Assembly: GCA_958295925.1 (NCBI GenBank)
Contig: CATQHL010000001.1
Coordinates: 1,375,753-1,439,752, forward strand
Direction of reading: 5' to 3'
Length of the DNA: 64,000 nt
Source: an uncultured Acidimicrobiales bacterium
GTDB lineage: Bacteria; Actinomycetota; Acidimicrobiia; Acidimicrobiales; CATQHL01
A program made the translations under genes and the position numbers. The notes under the pieces were generated by a model that saw only the letters and a list, made by a program, of their open reading frames with translations, made no database searches and had not been told where the DNA came from. Positions 7,520 to 16,664 of this stretch are shown here, in pieces. Position 1 is the first letter of the stretch. Every line of letters starts with the position of its first letter.

Positions 7520-8173
7520 ATGGACGGAGCGGGCCAGCGCGGCGTCGGCGGGCCTTCAAGGCCAGGAGGCCCGGGTGCTGGAATCGCAAGGCCCACAGGT
7601 TCTCCTAAACAGGGGTTGACCGCGCCGCGGGGAGGCGACCGTCGGGTGGGAGGCGCACAGCGGGGCGGGAGGCAGGCTGGAAGCCGATCGGGTGCTTCAG
7701 GGAGGGGGGCAGCAGCCCGGAACGAAGCGGCGAGCGGTCCTCTGGGGTTGTTCTGGCGGCGCCCGCGTCTGCAGGTTCGCAGTGTGCGGCGCATCCTGCG
7801 GCGGGTTGAGCTCTGGTCTGTTCTGAAGATCTCGTTGATTTTCTACGTATGCCTCTGGGCGATCCTGCTGGTGGCGGGCATGATTCTCTGGAACGTGGTG
7901 AGCTCTCTGGGGTACGTGGAAGCAGCTGCAGATTTCATCGCAAGGATTTTTGCCTTGGAAAGCTTTGAGTTCAATTCACGTCAAATTTTTAGGGTCTACG
8001 CTCTCGGCGGCTTGGTGGGAGTGCTGTTTGCGACCCTATTCAGCGTGGTGGCTGCGGTGCTGTTCAACCTGATCAGCGAGCTTGTCGGAGGTTTGAGGAT
8101 TGTGCTGGTAGAGGAGGAGTCCACGAGATTCCGACCGGCAAAAAAGTACAGTAGAGCACGCAGACGTAGATAG
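7520..8173 (+). CDS. DUF3566 membrane protein
   Basis: A 217-residue protein. About 85 N-terminal residues are Gly/Arg/Ala-rich and probably disordered. The DUF3566 domain follows: RVELWSVLKISLIFY, a first membrane helix ending near SLGYV, a short extracytoplasmic loop, and a second helix ending in LFNLISELVGGL. In actinobacteria this family typically lies next to gyrA and a tRNA-Ile gene and is thought to act in cell-envelope growth, but no biochemical role is firmly known. Here gyrA is not adjacent, and a binding-protein gene lies between it and tRNA-Ile(GAT). The ATG at 7520 is supported by the absence of homology upstream. Confidence 0.85.
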   Translation: MDGAGQRGVGGPSRPGGPGAGIARPTGSPKQGLTAPRGGDRRVGGAQRGGRQAGSRSGASGRGAAARNEAASGPLGLFWRRPRLQVRSVRRILRRVELWSVLKISLIFYVCLWAILLVAGMILWNVVSSLGYVEAAADFIARIFALESFEFNSRQIFRVYALGGLVGVLFATLFSVVAAVLFNLISELVGGLRIVLVEEESTRFRPAKKYSRARRRR

Positions 8174-8249
8174 TCCGACCTCTGGACATCTGTTTGAAGA
8201 GTTTGGAGAATGTCGAGGATTGGAGATTGTGGTAGGGAAGGAGGATGCG

Positions 8250-9398
8250 GTGGGAAGGAGATTAGTCACGGTAGTGCTGCTCGCTTTCGTGTTGCTGGCC
8301 GGTCTCTTGATTTCTTGCGGTGGCCGCTCAGAAAACCCCGAGGCGATCAGCCCCGCCACCCCTGATGCGAGCGTGCTAGACGCTCAAGGTCAAACAACTG
8401 AACCTTCATTGACAGCGGCGTCAGGGAGTCGGCTTGAGACGATCAAAGAAAGGGGCCACGTAATCTGCGCCGGACGCAACGACATACCCGGCTTTGGTTA
8501 TCAGGACTCCGACGGCAGGCTGGTGGGCTTTGACACCGACCTTTGTCGCGCCCTCGCAGTGGCCACGATTGGCGACCCTGATGCAATCGAGGTTCGGCTG
8601 ATCAACGCCGCTGACCACGGGCCGACCATCCAGTCGGGGGAGGTGGACGCCCTAATCCGCACCATCACCACGACTACCTCCCGCCAAGTTCAGTGGGGAA
8701 ACTTCGGCCCGACGATGTTCTACGACGGGCAGGGCTTCCTTGTGCGAAAGAGCCTGAACCTGTCGGGCCCGCTGGACCTCGACTCCGCCGCCGTTTGCGT
8801 GGCGCAGGGGACGACCACCGAGGCCAACCTGCAGGACTTCTCGCAACAGTACAACTTAGGAATCGAGGTTCTGGCGTTTGAGGAGACCGATGCCGCCAAG
8901 GACGCCTACGAGGCCGATCAGTGCGACGCCTACACGACCGACACCTCCGCACTGGCGGCTTTTCGCTTCGGCACCTCCAACCCCGACGATCACGAGATCT
9001 TGCCAGGCACTATTTCCGAGGAGCCGCTTGGCCCTGTCGTGCCTCACGGCGACGAGCAGTGGTACGACATCGTGATTCTGGTGATGACGATGCTCATCTA
9101 CGCCGAGGCCTACGGAGTTGACTCAACAAGCGTCCCGGATTCGCCGACCGGCGATCCAAAAGTAGACAGGCTTTTTGGATATTTGGATTCCTACGGTCAG
9201 ACCGATGTCGGGCTTTCACAGACAGTTGCCCAGGACGTAATCAGAGCCCTGGGCAATTACGGCGAGATTTATGAGCGCAACCTAGGCTCTGGCGGCATTG
9301 GCCTGGCGCGTGAGGGCAGCCGCAACGCACTTTGGGCCGAGGCGCCCTGCACCGAATGCCCAAAGGGTGGCCAGCTTTACGCCGCACCTCCCAGGTAG
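8250..9398 (+). CDS. Amino-acid ABC transporter substrate-binding lipoprotein, copy 1
   Basis: A 382-residue periplasmic-type binding protein of family 3 (AapJ/BztA-like). The N-terminus has a signal peptide ending in lipobox GLLISC. The mature domain contains GHVICAGRNDIPGFGYQ, LVGFDTDLCRALA and QGFLVRKSLNL, typical of general L-amino-acid binding proteins of the Aap/Bzt type. The GTG at 8250 has AAGGAGG five bases upstream; a TTG at 8220 is the only earlier in-frame start. It is closely similar to copy 2 at 9781-10989 and is separated from it by tRNA-Ile. No permease follows directly, so it presumably shares the permeases at 11083-13622. Confidence 0.88.
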   Translation: MGRRLVTVVLLAFVLLAGLLISCGGRSENPEAISPATPDASVLDAQGQTTEPSLTAASGSRLETIKERGHVICAGRNDIPGFGYQDSDGRLVGFDTDLCRALAVATIGDPDAIEVRLINAADHGPTIQSGEVDALIRTITTTTSRQVQWGNFGPTMFYDGQGFLVRKSLNLSGPLDLDSAAVCVAQGTTTEANLQDFSQQYNLGIEVLAFEETDAAKDAYEADQCDAYTTDTSALAAFRFGTSNPDDHEILPGTISEEPLGPVVPHGDEQWYDIVILVMTMLIYAEAYGVDSTSVPDSPTGDPKVDRLFGYLDSYGQTDVGLSQTVAQDVIRALGNYGEIYERNLGSGGIGLAREGSRNALWAEAPCTECPKGGQLYAAPPR

Positions 9399-9436
9399 CG
9401 TCCCCGGCGTCTCAGCGGATACCGTAGGCGACGCCC

Positions 9437-9510
9437 GGGGCTATAGCTCAGCCGGTCAGAGCGCACCCCTGATAAGGGTGAGGTCGCTGGTTCAAGTCCA
9501 GCTAGCCCCA
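9437..9510 (+). tRNA. tRNA-Ile(GAT)
   Basis: A 74-nt tRNA with acceptor GGGGCTA/TAGCCCC, anticodon loop CTGATAA (GAT), T loop GGTTCAAGTCC and discriminator A. It lies between the two paralogous binding-protein genes rather than in an rRNA operon. Confidence 0.95.
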
Positions 9511-9517
9511 CATTCCC

Positions 9518-9560
9518 CTTGACGATGGAGGCTGCCGGGGGGCTTGACGATGGAGGCTGC
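9518..9560. repeat. Exact 18-bp tandem direct repeat
   Basis: CTTGACGATGGAGGCTGC occurs at 9518-9535 and again at 9543-9560, with a 25-base period. It lies in the 270-base stretch between tRNA-Ile and the second binding-protein gene. No other feature is evident in that stretch apart from the ribosome binding site of the next gene. Confidence 0.7.
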
Positions 9561-9780
9561 AGGGTGAACATCCCTCCCGACCGCCAGGTTCGCCCTCATT
9601 GCTGCGGGGGTCCCTCCAGCCAGCCCCGGAAGTTCCAGCCCGTTTATGCCCTACTGACCGGGGGGCGCAGCCAAATTCCGTCAAATGCCCCAGTGTCTCA
9701 GCAGTCAGCGTATCATGTTCCCGAAAGCAATTCCAAGAAGTCGACGAGAATCGTCGTGCGACTTGAGGAAGGAGAACAAA

Positions 9781-10989
9781 TTGCTGTCAAAGCTGTTCAG
9801 AAAAAAAATCGTGTTGGCGAGTTTGGCGTTTGCGCTGCTCGCTGGTCTGCTTGCTTCCTGCTCGGGGGACGACGCCACGACCGGCGGTGCGGAGACACCA
9901 GAGCCTGGGCCAACCACCACTGCGGAGTCCGCCTCCGCCACCACCGAGGCAGTGACCGAAGGCACTGAGGCAGTGACCGAAGGCGGGGAGGCTGTTGAAT
10001 TGACGCAGTCCGCAGAGTCACGGCTGCAAAGGGTCAGGGAAAGGGGCAATCTGATCTGCGCCGGGCGCAACGACGTGCCGGGCTTCGGGTTCCAGAACGA
10101 CGAGGGCAGGCTCGTCGGATTTGACGTGGACCTCTGCCGGGCGATAGCCACGGCGGTGCTAGGAGACCCCAACGCAATTGAACCCCGGTTCATCACTGCC
10201 GCTGAGCGTGGTCCGACCATTCAGTCGGGTGATGTGGATGCCTTGATCCGCACCGTAACTTGGACGACCTCGCGCGACGCGCAGTGGGGCAACTTCGCGC
10301 AAACCATGTTCTACGACGGGCAGGGCTTTCTTGTCAGCAATGACCTTGGCATCAGCAGCGCCCTCGAGCTTGAAGGCGCCTCGGTCTGCGTTACGCAGGG
10401 GACAACCACCGAACTCAACCTTCAGGACTTCATCTCACAGAACAACCTTGATATACAGGTTGTGACGTTTGAGGAGACCGACGCTGCCAAGGCCTCGTAT
10501 GAGGCCGGGCAATGCGACTCATACACAAGCGACCGTTCCAACGTCGCGGCCATCCGATTCAGCACGGACAACCCCGAAGATCACGTAATCCTTCCGGAAA
10601 CCATCTCCGAGGAGCCGCTTGGGCCGGTGGTGCCGCACGGCGACGAGCAGTGGTTCGACATCGTAAAGACGGTTATGAGCATCTTGATTTACGCCGAGGC
10701 TTATGGAATTGAATCAGGAAACGTCCCGACGGAAGCCACGGGTGACCCCAAGGTAGACCGCTTGTTGGGCTTCGACAGTTCGTTCGGCCAGTCCGACCTG
10801 GGTCTGGAGCAGACAGTGGCGCAGGACATTATTCGCGAGCTTGGCAACTATGGCGAGATTTACAAGCGCAACCTCGGCTCTGACGGCATAGGCCTGACGC
10901 GTGAGGGCAGCCGCAACGCACTCTGGGCGAACGCCCCCTGCCTGGACTGCCCGAGGGGCGGACAAATCTACGCCGCTCCGCTTCGGTAG
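9781..10989 (+). CDS. Amino-acid ABC transporter substrate-binding lipoprotein, copy 2
   Basis: A 402-residue family 3 binding protein, colinear with copy 1 over the whole mature domain: GNLICAGRNDVPGFGFQ, LVGFDVDLCRAIA, TSRDAQWGNFAQTMFYDGQG, and the shared ending GGQIYAAP. The signal peptide ends in lipobox LLASC, followed by a Thr/Glu-rich linker containing a short duplicated TEAVTEG unit. The TTG at 9781 is chosen because AGGAAGGAG (9766-9774) sits six bases upstream; the frame is open to 9685 without signal-peptide character. It is the first gene of a binding protein-permease-permease-ATPase series and is separated from the permeases by a strong hairpin. Confidence 0.88.
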   Translation: MLSKLFRKKIVLASLAFALLAGLLASCSGDDATTGGAETPEPGPTTTAESASATTEAVTEGTEAVTEGGEAVELTQSAESRLQRVRERGNLICAGRNDVPGFGFQNDEGRLVGFDVDLCRAIATAVLGDPNAIEPRFITAAERGPTIQSGDVDALIRTVTWTTSRDAQWGNFAQTMFYDGQGFLVSNDLGISSALELEGASVCVTQGTTTELNLQDFISQNNLDIQVVTFEETDAAKASYEAGQCDSYTSDRSNVAAIRFSTDNPEDHVILPETISEEPLGPVVPHGDEQWFDIVKTVMSILIYAEAYGIESGNVPTEATGDPKVDRLLGFDSSFGQSDLGLEQTVAQDIIRELGNYGEIYKRNLGSDGIGLTREGSRNALWANAPCLDCPRGGQIYAAPLR

Positions 10990-11013
10990 CCAAAAAAAGT
11001 AATTCACAGGTTT

Positions 11014-11058
11014 CCAGGTTGGTGAGGGACACTGTTTCGGTGTCCCTCACCAACCTGG
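11014..11058 (+). terminator. Perfect 19-bp intercistronic hairpin (attenuator-like)
   Basis: The left arm 11014-11032 and right arm 11040-11058 are perfect reverse complements (CCAGGTTGGTGAGGGACAC and its complement) around a seven-base loop TGTTTCG. Only a weak T-rich stretch, TTTCGTTT, follows. It lies 25 bases after the binding-protein stop and 25 bases before the permease start, where it could stabilise the upstream message or terminate part of the transcripts so that binding protein exceeds permease. Confidence 0.8.
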
Positions 11059-11082
11059 TTTCGTTTACGGCAGGTTTGACGA

Positions 11083-12297
11083 ATGGCGTTTGAGGAGCAG
11101 GCACAGGCGATCCCGTTCTGGCGCAATACTCAGGTGTTGCGGTGGACTGCCCAGATTGTCTCTGGTCTAGCGGCTGTGGGCCTGGTGACATGGCTGGCAA
11201 TCAGGATGATCAACGCCATTCAGGACAGGAACGTCCCGGTGGGGTTTGGATTCCTCTCCCGGTCTTACGGAGGCCCGATCGGGCATCACTTCCTGCCATA
11301 CAATCCTTCCACAACGGCTGCCGACACGGCCGACAGCTTTCTCTATTCCCTGCTCGTGGCAGCAGGGAACACGGTGGTTGTTTCTGTCATCGGGGTAGTC
11401 CTGGCAACTATCCTGGGAACTCTCATAGGGGTCGGACGACTCTCCGGAAACTGGCTTGTCTCAAAGCTCTCCCTGTCGTACGTTGAGTTTTTCCGCAACG
11501 TCCCTCTGTTGATTCAGCTCTTTTTCTGGCTCACAGTCATACTCGCCCTCCCCCCTGTCCGATCAGGAATCCAAATCGGCGACCTGTTCATTAACAACGC
11601 AGGCATTTCATTTCCCTGGCCGTCGCCGACCGGTGTGGCGCCAACCGTTTCCTGGCTCGTGCTGGCCTTCCTGTCGCTGGTGGCTGCCTATTTTGTCTAT
11701 CGTCGCCGCTCTCGCCTGGAGATCCGCACCGGGCAGCCGTTCTACCCCATTGTTTCCGGCTGCATTGCGGCTTTGATCTTGGGGGCCACGGCCTGGATTC
11801 TGGTAACGGCAATCACAAATTCCGTGCCTTTCGACATCACTTACCCGGCGCCGGAGGGCAGGTTTGGCCGCATCTCAGGCGGCGCCACTGTGCCGGCGGC
11901 GCTGATCGTGTTGCTCATCGGCTTGGTGATGTACACGGCCGCGTTCATCGCCGAGATCGTGCGGGCAGGCATTCAATCGGTCCGAAAGGGGCAGAGGGAG
12001 GCCGCACGCTCACTGGGCCTCAACCAATTTAGGTCGCTCAGGTACGTGGTCTTCCCGCAGGCTTTGCGGGTAATCGTGCCGCCGCTGATCAGCCAGTTCC
12101 TTAACCTCACGAAGAACAGCAGCTTGGCGGTGGCCATCGGCTACTCGGATCTGCTGAGCGTCGCAAAGACCATGACGCAAATCGGCCCGGCGTTGTCAAT
12201 CTTCATTCTTGTGATGCTGATCTATCTGGTAATCAGCCTGGCCTACTCCCTGATCGGCAACCTCTACAACCGAACGACAGCGATCAAGGGAAGATGA
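11083..12297 (+). CDS. Amino-acid ABC transporter permease (AapQ/BztB-like)
   Basis: A 404-residue inner-membrane permease of the His/Glu/Gln family. The N-terminal half has a membrane helix followed by a long insert (LSRSYGGPIGHHFLPY) typical of the larger AapQ/BztB permeases. The transport core starts near ANTVVVSVIGVVLATILG, and the EAA loop that docks the ATPase is REAARSLGLNQFRSLRYVV. It overlaps the next permease gene by four bases (ATGA at 12294-12297), which indicates translational coupling. The partners are the two upstream binding proteins, the next permease and the ATPase at 13649. Specificity for a broad range of L-amino acids is inferred from the family. Confidence 0.9.
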   Translation: MAFEEQAQAIPFWRNTQVLRWTAQIVSGLAAVGLVTWLAIRMINAIQDRNVPVGFGFLSRSYGGPIGHHFLPYNPSTTAADTADSFLYSLLVAAGNTVVVSVIGVVLATILGTLIGVGRLSGNWLVSKLSLSYVEFFRNVPLLIQLFFWLTVILALPPVRSGIQIGDLFINNAGISFPWPSPTGVAPTVSWLVLAFLSLVAAYFVYRRRSRLEIRTGQPFYPIVSGCIAALILGATAWILVTAITNSVPFDITYPAPEGRFGRISGGATVPAALIVLLIGLVMYTAAFIAEIVRAGIQSVRKGQREAARSLGLNQFRSLRYVVFPQALRVIVPPLISQFLNLTKNSSLAVAIGYSDLLSVAKTMTQIGPALSIFILVMLIYLVISLAYSLIGNLYNRTTAIKGR

Positions 12298-13622
12298 CCG
12301 TCTCTCAACCCAACCCTGCCGCCGAGGGTGCTCTTCCCCCGCCTCGTGCGGAAAGGGGAGTGATTGGCTGGCTGCGCTTCAACCTCTTCAAAGACTGGCG
12401 CAGCAGCCTGCTTACGGTCGTTGCCGCCATAGCGGTCGTGTTCGCCCTGTTCTACGGGCTGCGGTGGATATTTGTTCAGGCCGACTGGGGGGTAGTGGCC
12501 GAATTGGGCGGGAGAATAGCAATCGGGAACTACAACACTGTGGACTCCTGTGCCTCCCAAAACTGCTTCTGGCGGCCGCAGGCCGTTCTGATCGGGTTCG
12601 TCCTGATCCTCGGAATGGCCTGGGGGGTTGCGGGGAAGGGGATGACCAGGAATATCGCGATCGGGGCGGCGACCGTTATCTCGTTGTTCGCCTTCCTGCC
12701 GTACAGCTGGGAGGAGATGGGGATGGACGTTCGGCTGTTGCTGGCGGCAAACCTCCCGGCGCTGGGCGTGGGATGGTTGCTGGCCCGCTACACGCCGCTG
12801 AGTACATACCTGCGGATCAGCCTGCTCGCCGTGGCGTGGTTTGTTGTCTCAATGGTGCTCCTGCGGGGAATCACGGGGGCGCCCGGGCTGCAACCGGTTT
12901 CTGTCAACAACTGGGGCGGGTTTATGGTGAACCTGATCTTGGCCGTCGGCGGCATTGCGCTGAGTCTCCCCATTGGAATCCTCCTGGCACTCGGCAGACG
13001 AAGCAGGAGCCCGGTTGTCCGCCTGCGCATCCCTCTGGGAAACCTCCGCAAGCTCAAGCTGTCTCTGCCCATTGTGAAGTGGCTCTGTATTGCGTTCATC
13101 GAGCTATTTAGGGGCGTCCCGCTGCTTGCCCTGTTGTTCCTCTCGCAGTACTTGCTGCCCCTTGCGCTGCCGGAAGGCTTCTTTCTCACGAGAATCCCGC
13201 TGCTGCGCACCGCGATAGTGATCACGCTCTTCAGCGCGGCCTACATGGCCGAGAACGTGCGCGGGGGAATTCAGGGCCTGCACCCCGGGCAGGCCGAGGC
13301 CGCTCGGGCACTTGGGTTGTCCGGCATACGGACGATTCGGCTCATAACGCTCCCGCAGGCCCTCCGCAACGTCATCCCGGCAATCGTCGGGCAGTTCATC
13401 AGCCTTTTCAAGGACACGACCCTGGTGTACATAATTGGTGTATTGGAAGTGGTGGAGATCGGACGCTCCTTCATTCAGGGCAACATTCAGATTTGGGGAG
13501 GGGCCGACAAGGAGTACTTCATTTTCGTAGCCGCGATCTTCTGGATTTTCACCTTTGGGATGTCGCGCATCAGCAGGCGTGTGGAGGAAAGGCTCGGCAG
13601 CGACAGCCGAGCAAGGAACTAG
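12294..13622 (+). CDS. Amino-acid ABC transporter permease (AapM/BztC-like)
   Basis: A 442-residue membrane protein, second permease of the heterodimer. The N-terminal region contains [16 protein letters not shown], characteristic of AapM/BztC, then several extra helices before the conserved core ([20 protein letters not shown]). The EAA loop is [19 protein letters not shown]. It begins inside the stop of the preceding permease gene and ends 26 bases before the ATPase gene, so the three are one operon. Large N-terminal extensions in both permeases match the Aap/Bzt type rather than the short GltK/GltJ type. Confidence 0.9.
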   Translation: MTVSQPNPAAEGALPPPRAERGVIGWLRFNLFKDWRSSLLTVVAAIAVVFALFYGLRWIFVQADWGVVAELGGRIAIGNYNTVDSCASQNCFWRPQAVLIGFVLILGMAWGVAGKGMTRNIAIGAATVISLFAFLPYSWEEMGMDVRLLLAANLPALGVGWLLARYTPLSTYLRISLLAVAWFVVSMVLLRGITGAPGLQPVSVNNWGGFMVNLILAVGGIALSLPIGILLALGRRSRSPVVRLRIPLGNLRKLKLSLPIVKWLCIAFIELFRGVPLLALLFLSQYLLPLALPEGFFLTRIPLLRTAIVITLFSAAYMAENVRGGIQGLHPGQAEAARALGLSGIRTIRLITLPQALRNVIPAIVGQFISLFKDTTLVYIIGVLEVVEIGRSFIQGNIQIWGGADKEYFIFVAAIFWIFTFGMSRISRRVEERLGSDSRARN

Positions 13623-13648
13623 TGAAACCAAACCAGGAAGGAGGCGGC

Positions 13649-14464
<816 letters not shown>

Positions 14465-14572
14465 CGCCCAATCAGGCCACGGTGCCTCGTCCACCAGCAA
14501 GCTGGCTGCAAGCCGGGCTGGCGCGGGCTCGAAAACTTTCAACCAGGCAGGGTCTGCCGGTAAGGTCGGCTC

Positions 14573-14719
14573 GTGGGCAAACTGCTGGGGCGTGTGGTGT
14601 CGCTGGTGCTGAGCGTGCTTGCGACGCTGATTATTGATCGTCTGCTTCGCTTGAGATCCGAGGTAAACCCACCACGTCTCGGTGGCTGGCGTCCACTGAG
14701 CGGCCCAGACTTGACCTGA
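14573..14719 (+). CDS. Putative small membrane protein, 48 aa
   Basis: GTG at 14573 opens a 49-codon frame ending with TGA at 14717-14719. It encodes one strongly hydrophobic segment (VVSLVLSVLATLII) after MGKLLGR, followed by a basic stretch RLLRLRS and a Pro/Gly-rich tail. It ends 11 bases before the next gene on the same strand, which suggests coupling. No ribosome binding site is obvious and I do not recognise a family. It could be a spurious frame; the single-helix plus positive-inside pattern is the only support. Confidence 0.35.
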   Translation: MGKLLGRVVSLVLSVLATLIIDRLLRLRSEVNPPRLGGWRPLSGPDLT

Positions 14720-14730
14720 CAGGGGCGGCG

Positions 14731-15711
14731 TTGCGGGTTGCCGTCGTTGGCGCCGGTGCGGTAGGGGGGCGAATAGTCCGGCGAGTTGCGGAGGAGCCAG
14801 AGGTTACTGAAGTTCTGGTTTGCGGCCGCCAGCCATTGGCTGCTGGCGCGCAGCCCATCGCTCTGCGCGGAGCGCGGCAGTGCGGATTTGCCGAGATTCT
14901 TACGTCTGACGTGGCGGTACTGGCCTCTCCTGCAGGTACGCACCTGTCGCTTGCGGAGCGGCTGATCGACGCCGGGACCTCAGTGGTTTCCACCTCGGAT
15001 CACCCCGAGGAGGTGCGCGGGTTGCTCTCGCTTGGCCCACAGGCTGCAGCGTCGGGCGTGCATCTGCTTGCGGGGGCTGCCTTCTCTCCTGGTTTGACGT
15101 GCGTGCTGGCACGTCATGCAGCCGACTCATTCTCCAAAGTGGCGGCTGTACACGTGTCGCGACACGGAACCGCAGGGCCAGCCTGCGCCCGCCGATTTCA
15201 CGCAGCCCTCAAGCGCCCTGGATGGATCCGGCGAAACGGCGTCTGGTTGCGCCGGCAGGGAGGATCGGGTCGGGAGATCAGTTGGTTTCCCGACCCCATC
15301 GGCCCGTCGGACTGCTACTTCGGGGAGCTGTCAGAGCCCTGGCTGCTGGCAAGGGCTTTCCCAGATGTTCCGTTCCTTACCGCTCGCCGGGCGGCGTCCC
15401 GCCAGGACCGTCTTACTTCTCGGTTGCCCATGCTCACTGCACCGGTCATCGAGGGGGCGCTGGGCGCTGTACGCGTGGAGGTGAGGGGCCTAGTTGATGG
15501 CGAGAGCGTGGTGCGGGTTCTGGGGGCAACTCACGGACCGGCCGCAGCGGCCGCTTCTGTGTCCACAGCCGCGACTCTTGCGTTGCTGGAGGGGGAGGTG
15601 TTGAGACCGGGTGCCTTTGGCCTGGCGGAGGTGCTTAGGCCATTGAGTTTTCTGAGCCGCCTTCTGGCGGAGGGGATTCAGCCAGTGCTGTTTGAAGGAA
15701 GCGGATTGTAA
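14731..15711 (+). CDS. NAD(P)-binding Rossmann protein, saccharopine dehydrogenase-like
   Basis: A 326-residue protein. The N-terminus MRVAVVGAGAVGGRIVRRVAEE is a dinucleotide-binding GxGxxG fold, and the continuation with VLASPAGTHLSLAERLIDAG and GVHLLAGAAFSPGL resembles the catalytic fold of saccharopine-reductase-type or other oxidoreductases. The start is TTG at 14731, with AGGGGCGG just upstream. The C-terminal half (MLTAPVIEGALGAVRVEVRG) is consistent with the substrate-dimerisation domain but gives no substrate. No neighbouring pathway genes specify its role: a divergent amino-acid transporter ATPase group lies before it and hisN, converging, after it. Confidence 0.6.
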   Translation: MRVAVVGAGAVGGRIVRRVAEEPEVTEVLVCGRQPLAAGAQPIALRGARQCGFAEILTSDVAVLASPAGTHLSLAERLIDAGTSVVSTSDHPEEVRGLLSLGPQAAASGVHLLAGAAFSPGLTCVLARHAADSFSKVAAVHVSRHGTAGPACARRFHAALKRPGWIRRNGVWLRRQGGSGREISWFPDPIGPSDCYFGELSEPWLLARAFPDVPFLTARRAASRQDRLTSRLPMLTAPVIEGALGAVRVEVRGLVDGESVVRVLGATHGPAAAAASVSTAATLALLEGEVLRPGAFGLAEVLRPLSFLSRLLAEGIQPVLFEGSGL

Positions 15712-15750
15712 AACCTTGGCCCTGTTCCATGTTGAGCCGCAGGCGGAGGC

Positions 15751-16554
15751 TCACCAGAGTCCTTTGAGGGTGGCCAGAAGTTCTTTGTGGATAATGCCGT
15801 TGGTGGCCAGATAGTCGCCGTCGGTCGGTTCCCGGGATCCGTCGCGCTTAGTGATTCGACCGCCTGCCTCGGGCACGATTACCAGCATCGGGGCTGCGTC
15901 CCAAACCGAGAGGCCGGGGTCGATCATTGCGTCCACCCGACCAGTGGCCAGCAGCGCGTAGCCGTAGCCGTCGCCCCACGTTCGGGCCAAGCCCGAGTGC
16001 CTTGAGGCCAGCCAGGCCCCGAGATCTTGCGACAGGTACTCCAGGCCGCTCGTTGTTAGACGGGCATCCCCCAACTCAGATGTGGAGCTCACCCTGGCCG
16101 GTCGGATTTCAGCGCCTTTGCGGTGTTGAGCCCCAAGTCCCCTTCCCGCCCAGACCGCCTCGTCGAGGGCAGGCAAGGCCACAACCCCGATTGCCGGGCC
16201 CTTTTCGTCGATCAGTGCCAGCAGCGTGGAATACAACGGCACCCCCGCGATGAACGATCTTGTGCCGTCAACGGGGTCGATCAGCCACTGCCGTCCGCTG
16301 CTCCCCTCGGTGAAACCGTGCTCCTCGCCCAATATGCCGTCTTCGGGGTAGCGCTTCTGGAGTTCGCAGCGCAGAAAATCCTCCCCTGCGCGATCTGCGT
16401 CGGTTACCGGGGAGCCGTCGGGCTTGGTCTCCGAGGAGAGGTCGTCGCTGGTGAACCAGCGCATGGTCACCTCACCCGCCCTTTGGGCCAGTTCTACCGC
16501 GGCCGAAAGCAAATCGCAGTCGACTCGCTCAGCCTCCAAGTCGGCTACGGACAT
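15751..16554 (-). CDS. hisN: Inositol-monophosphatase-family phosphatase, probably histidinol-phosphatase
   Basis: A 267-residue Mg-dependent phosphatase. Metal ligands are visible in GEEHG (residues 76-80), in the family signature DPVDGTRSFIAG starting at D93, and in WDAAPMLVIVPEAGG near the C-terminus. DGTRSFIAGVPLYSTLLAL is closer to actinobacterial HisN, which removes phosphate from L-histidinol phosphate in histidine synthesis, than to inositol or fructose-1,6-bisphosphatases that usually read DGTxNF. Other his genes are not adjacent, so specificity remains an inference. It diverges from glcD across about 110 bases. Confidence 0.8.
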   Translation of the reverse strand: MSVADLEAERVDCDLLSAAVELAQRAGEVTMRWFTSDDLSSETKPDGSPVTDADRAGEDFLRCELQKRYPEDGILGEEHGFTEGSSGRQWLIDPVDGTRSFIAGVPLYSTLLALIDEKGPAIGVVALPALDEAVWAGRGLGAQHRKGAEIRPARVSSTSELGDARLTTSGLEYLSQDLGAWLASRHSGLARTWGDGYGYALLATGRVDAMIDPGLSVWDAAPMLVIVPEAGGRITKRDGSREPTDGDYLATNGIIHKELLATLKGLW

Positions 16555-16664
16555 GACCTCAGGCTAGTTCGGCCCGCTCTCTCGTCGGCTTGACGCCGTT
16601 CCCCTGCCTCCGCCGCCCCTACGCCGCCCGACACCCAGGCTGGCGCGTTGCTACCCTGGGCAGC

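Noticed and set aside
9437..9510. tRNA-Ile as an integration site of a mobile element
   Set aside because: No integrase, no duplicated tRNA 3' end and no phage or plasmid genes were seen around it.
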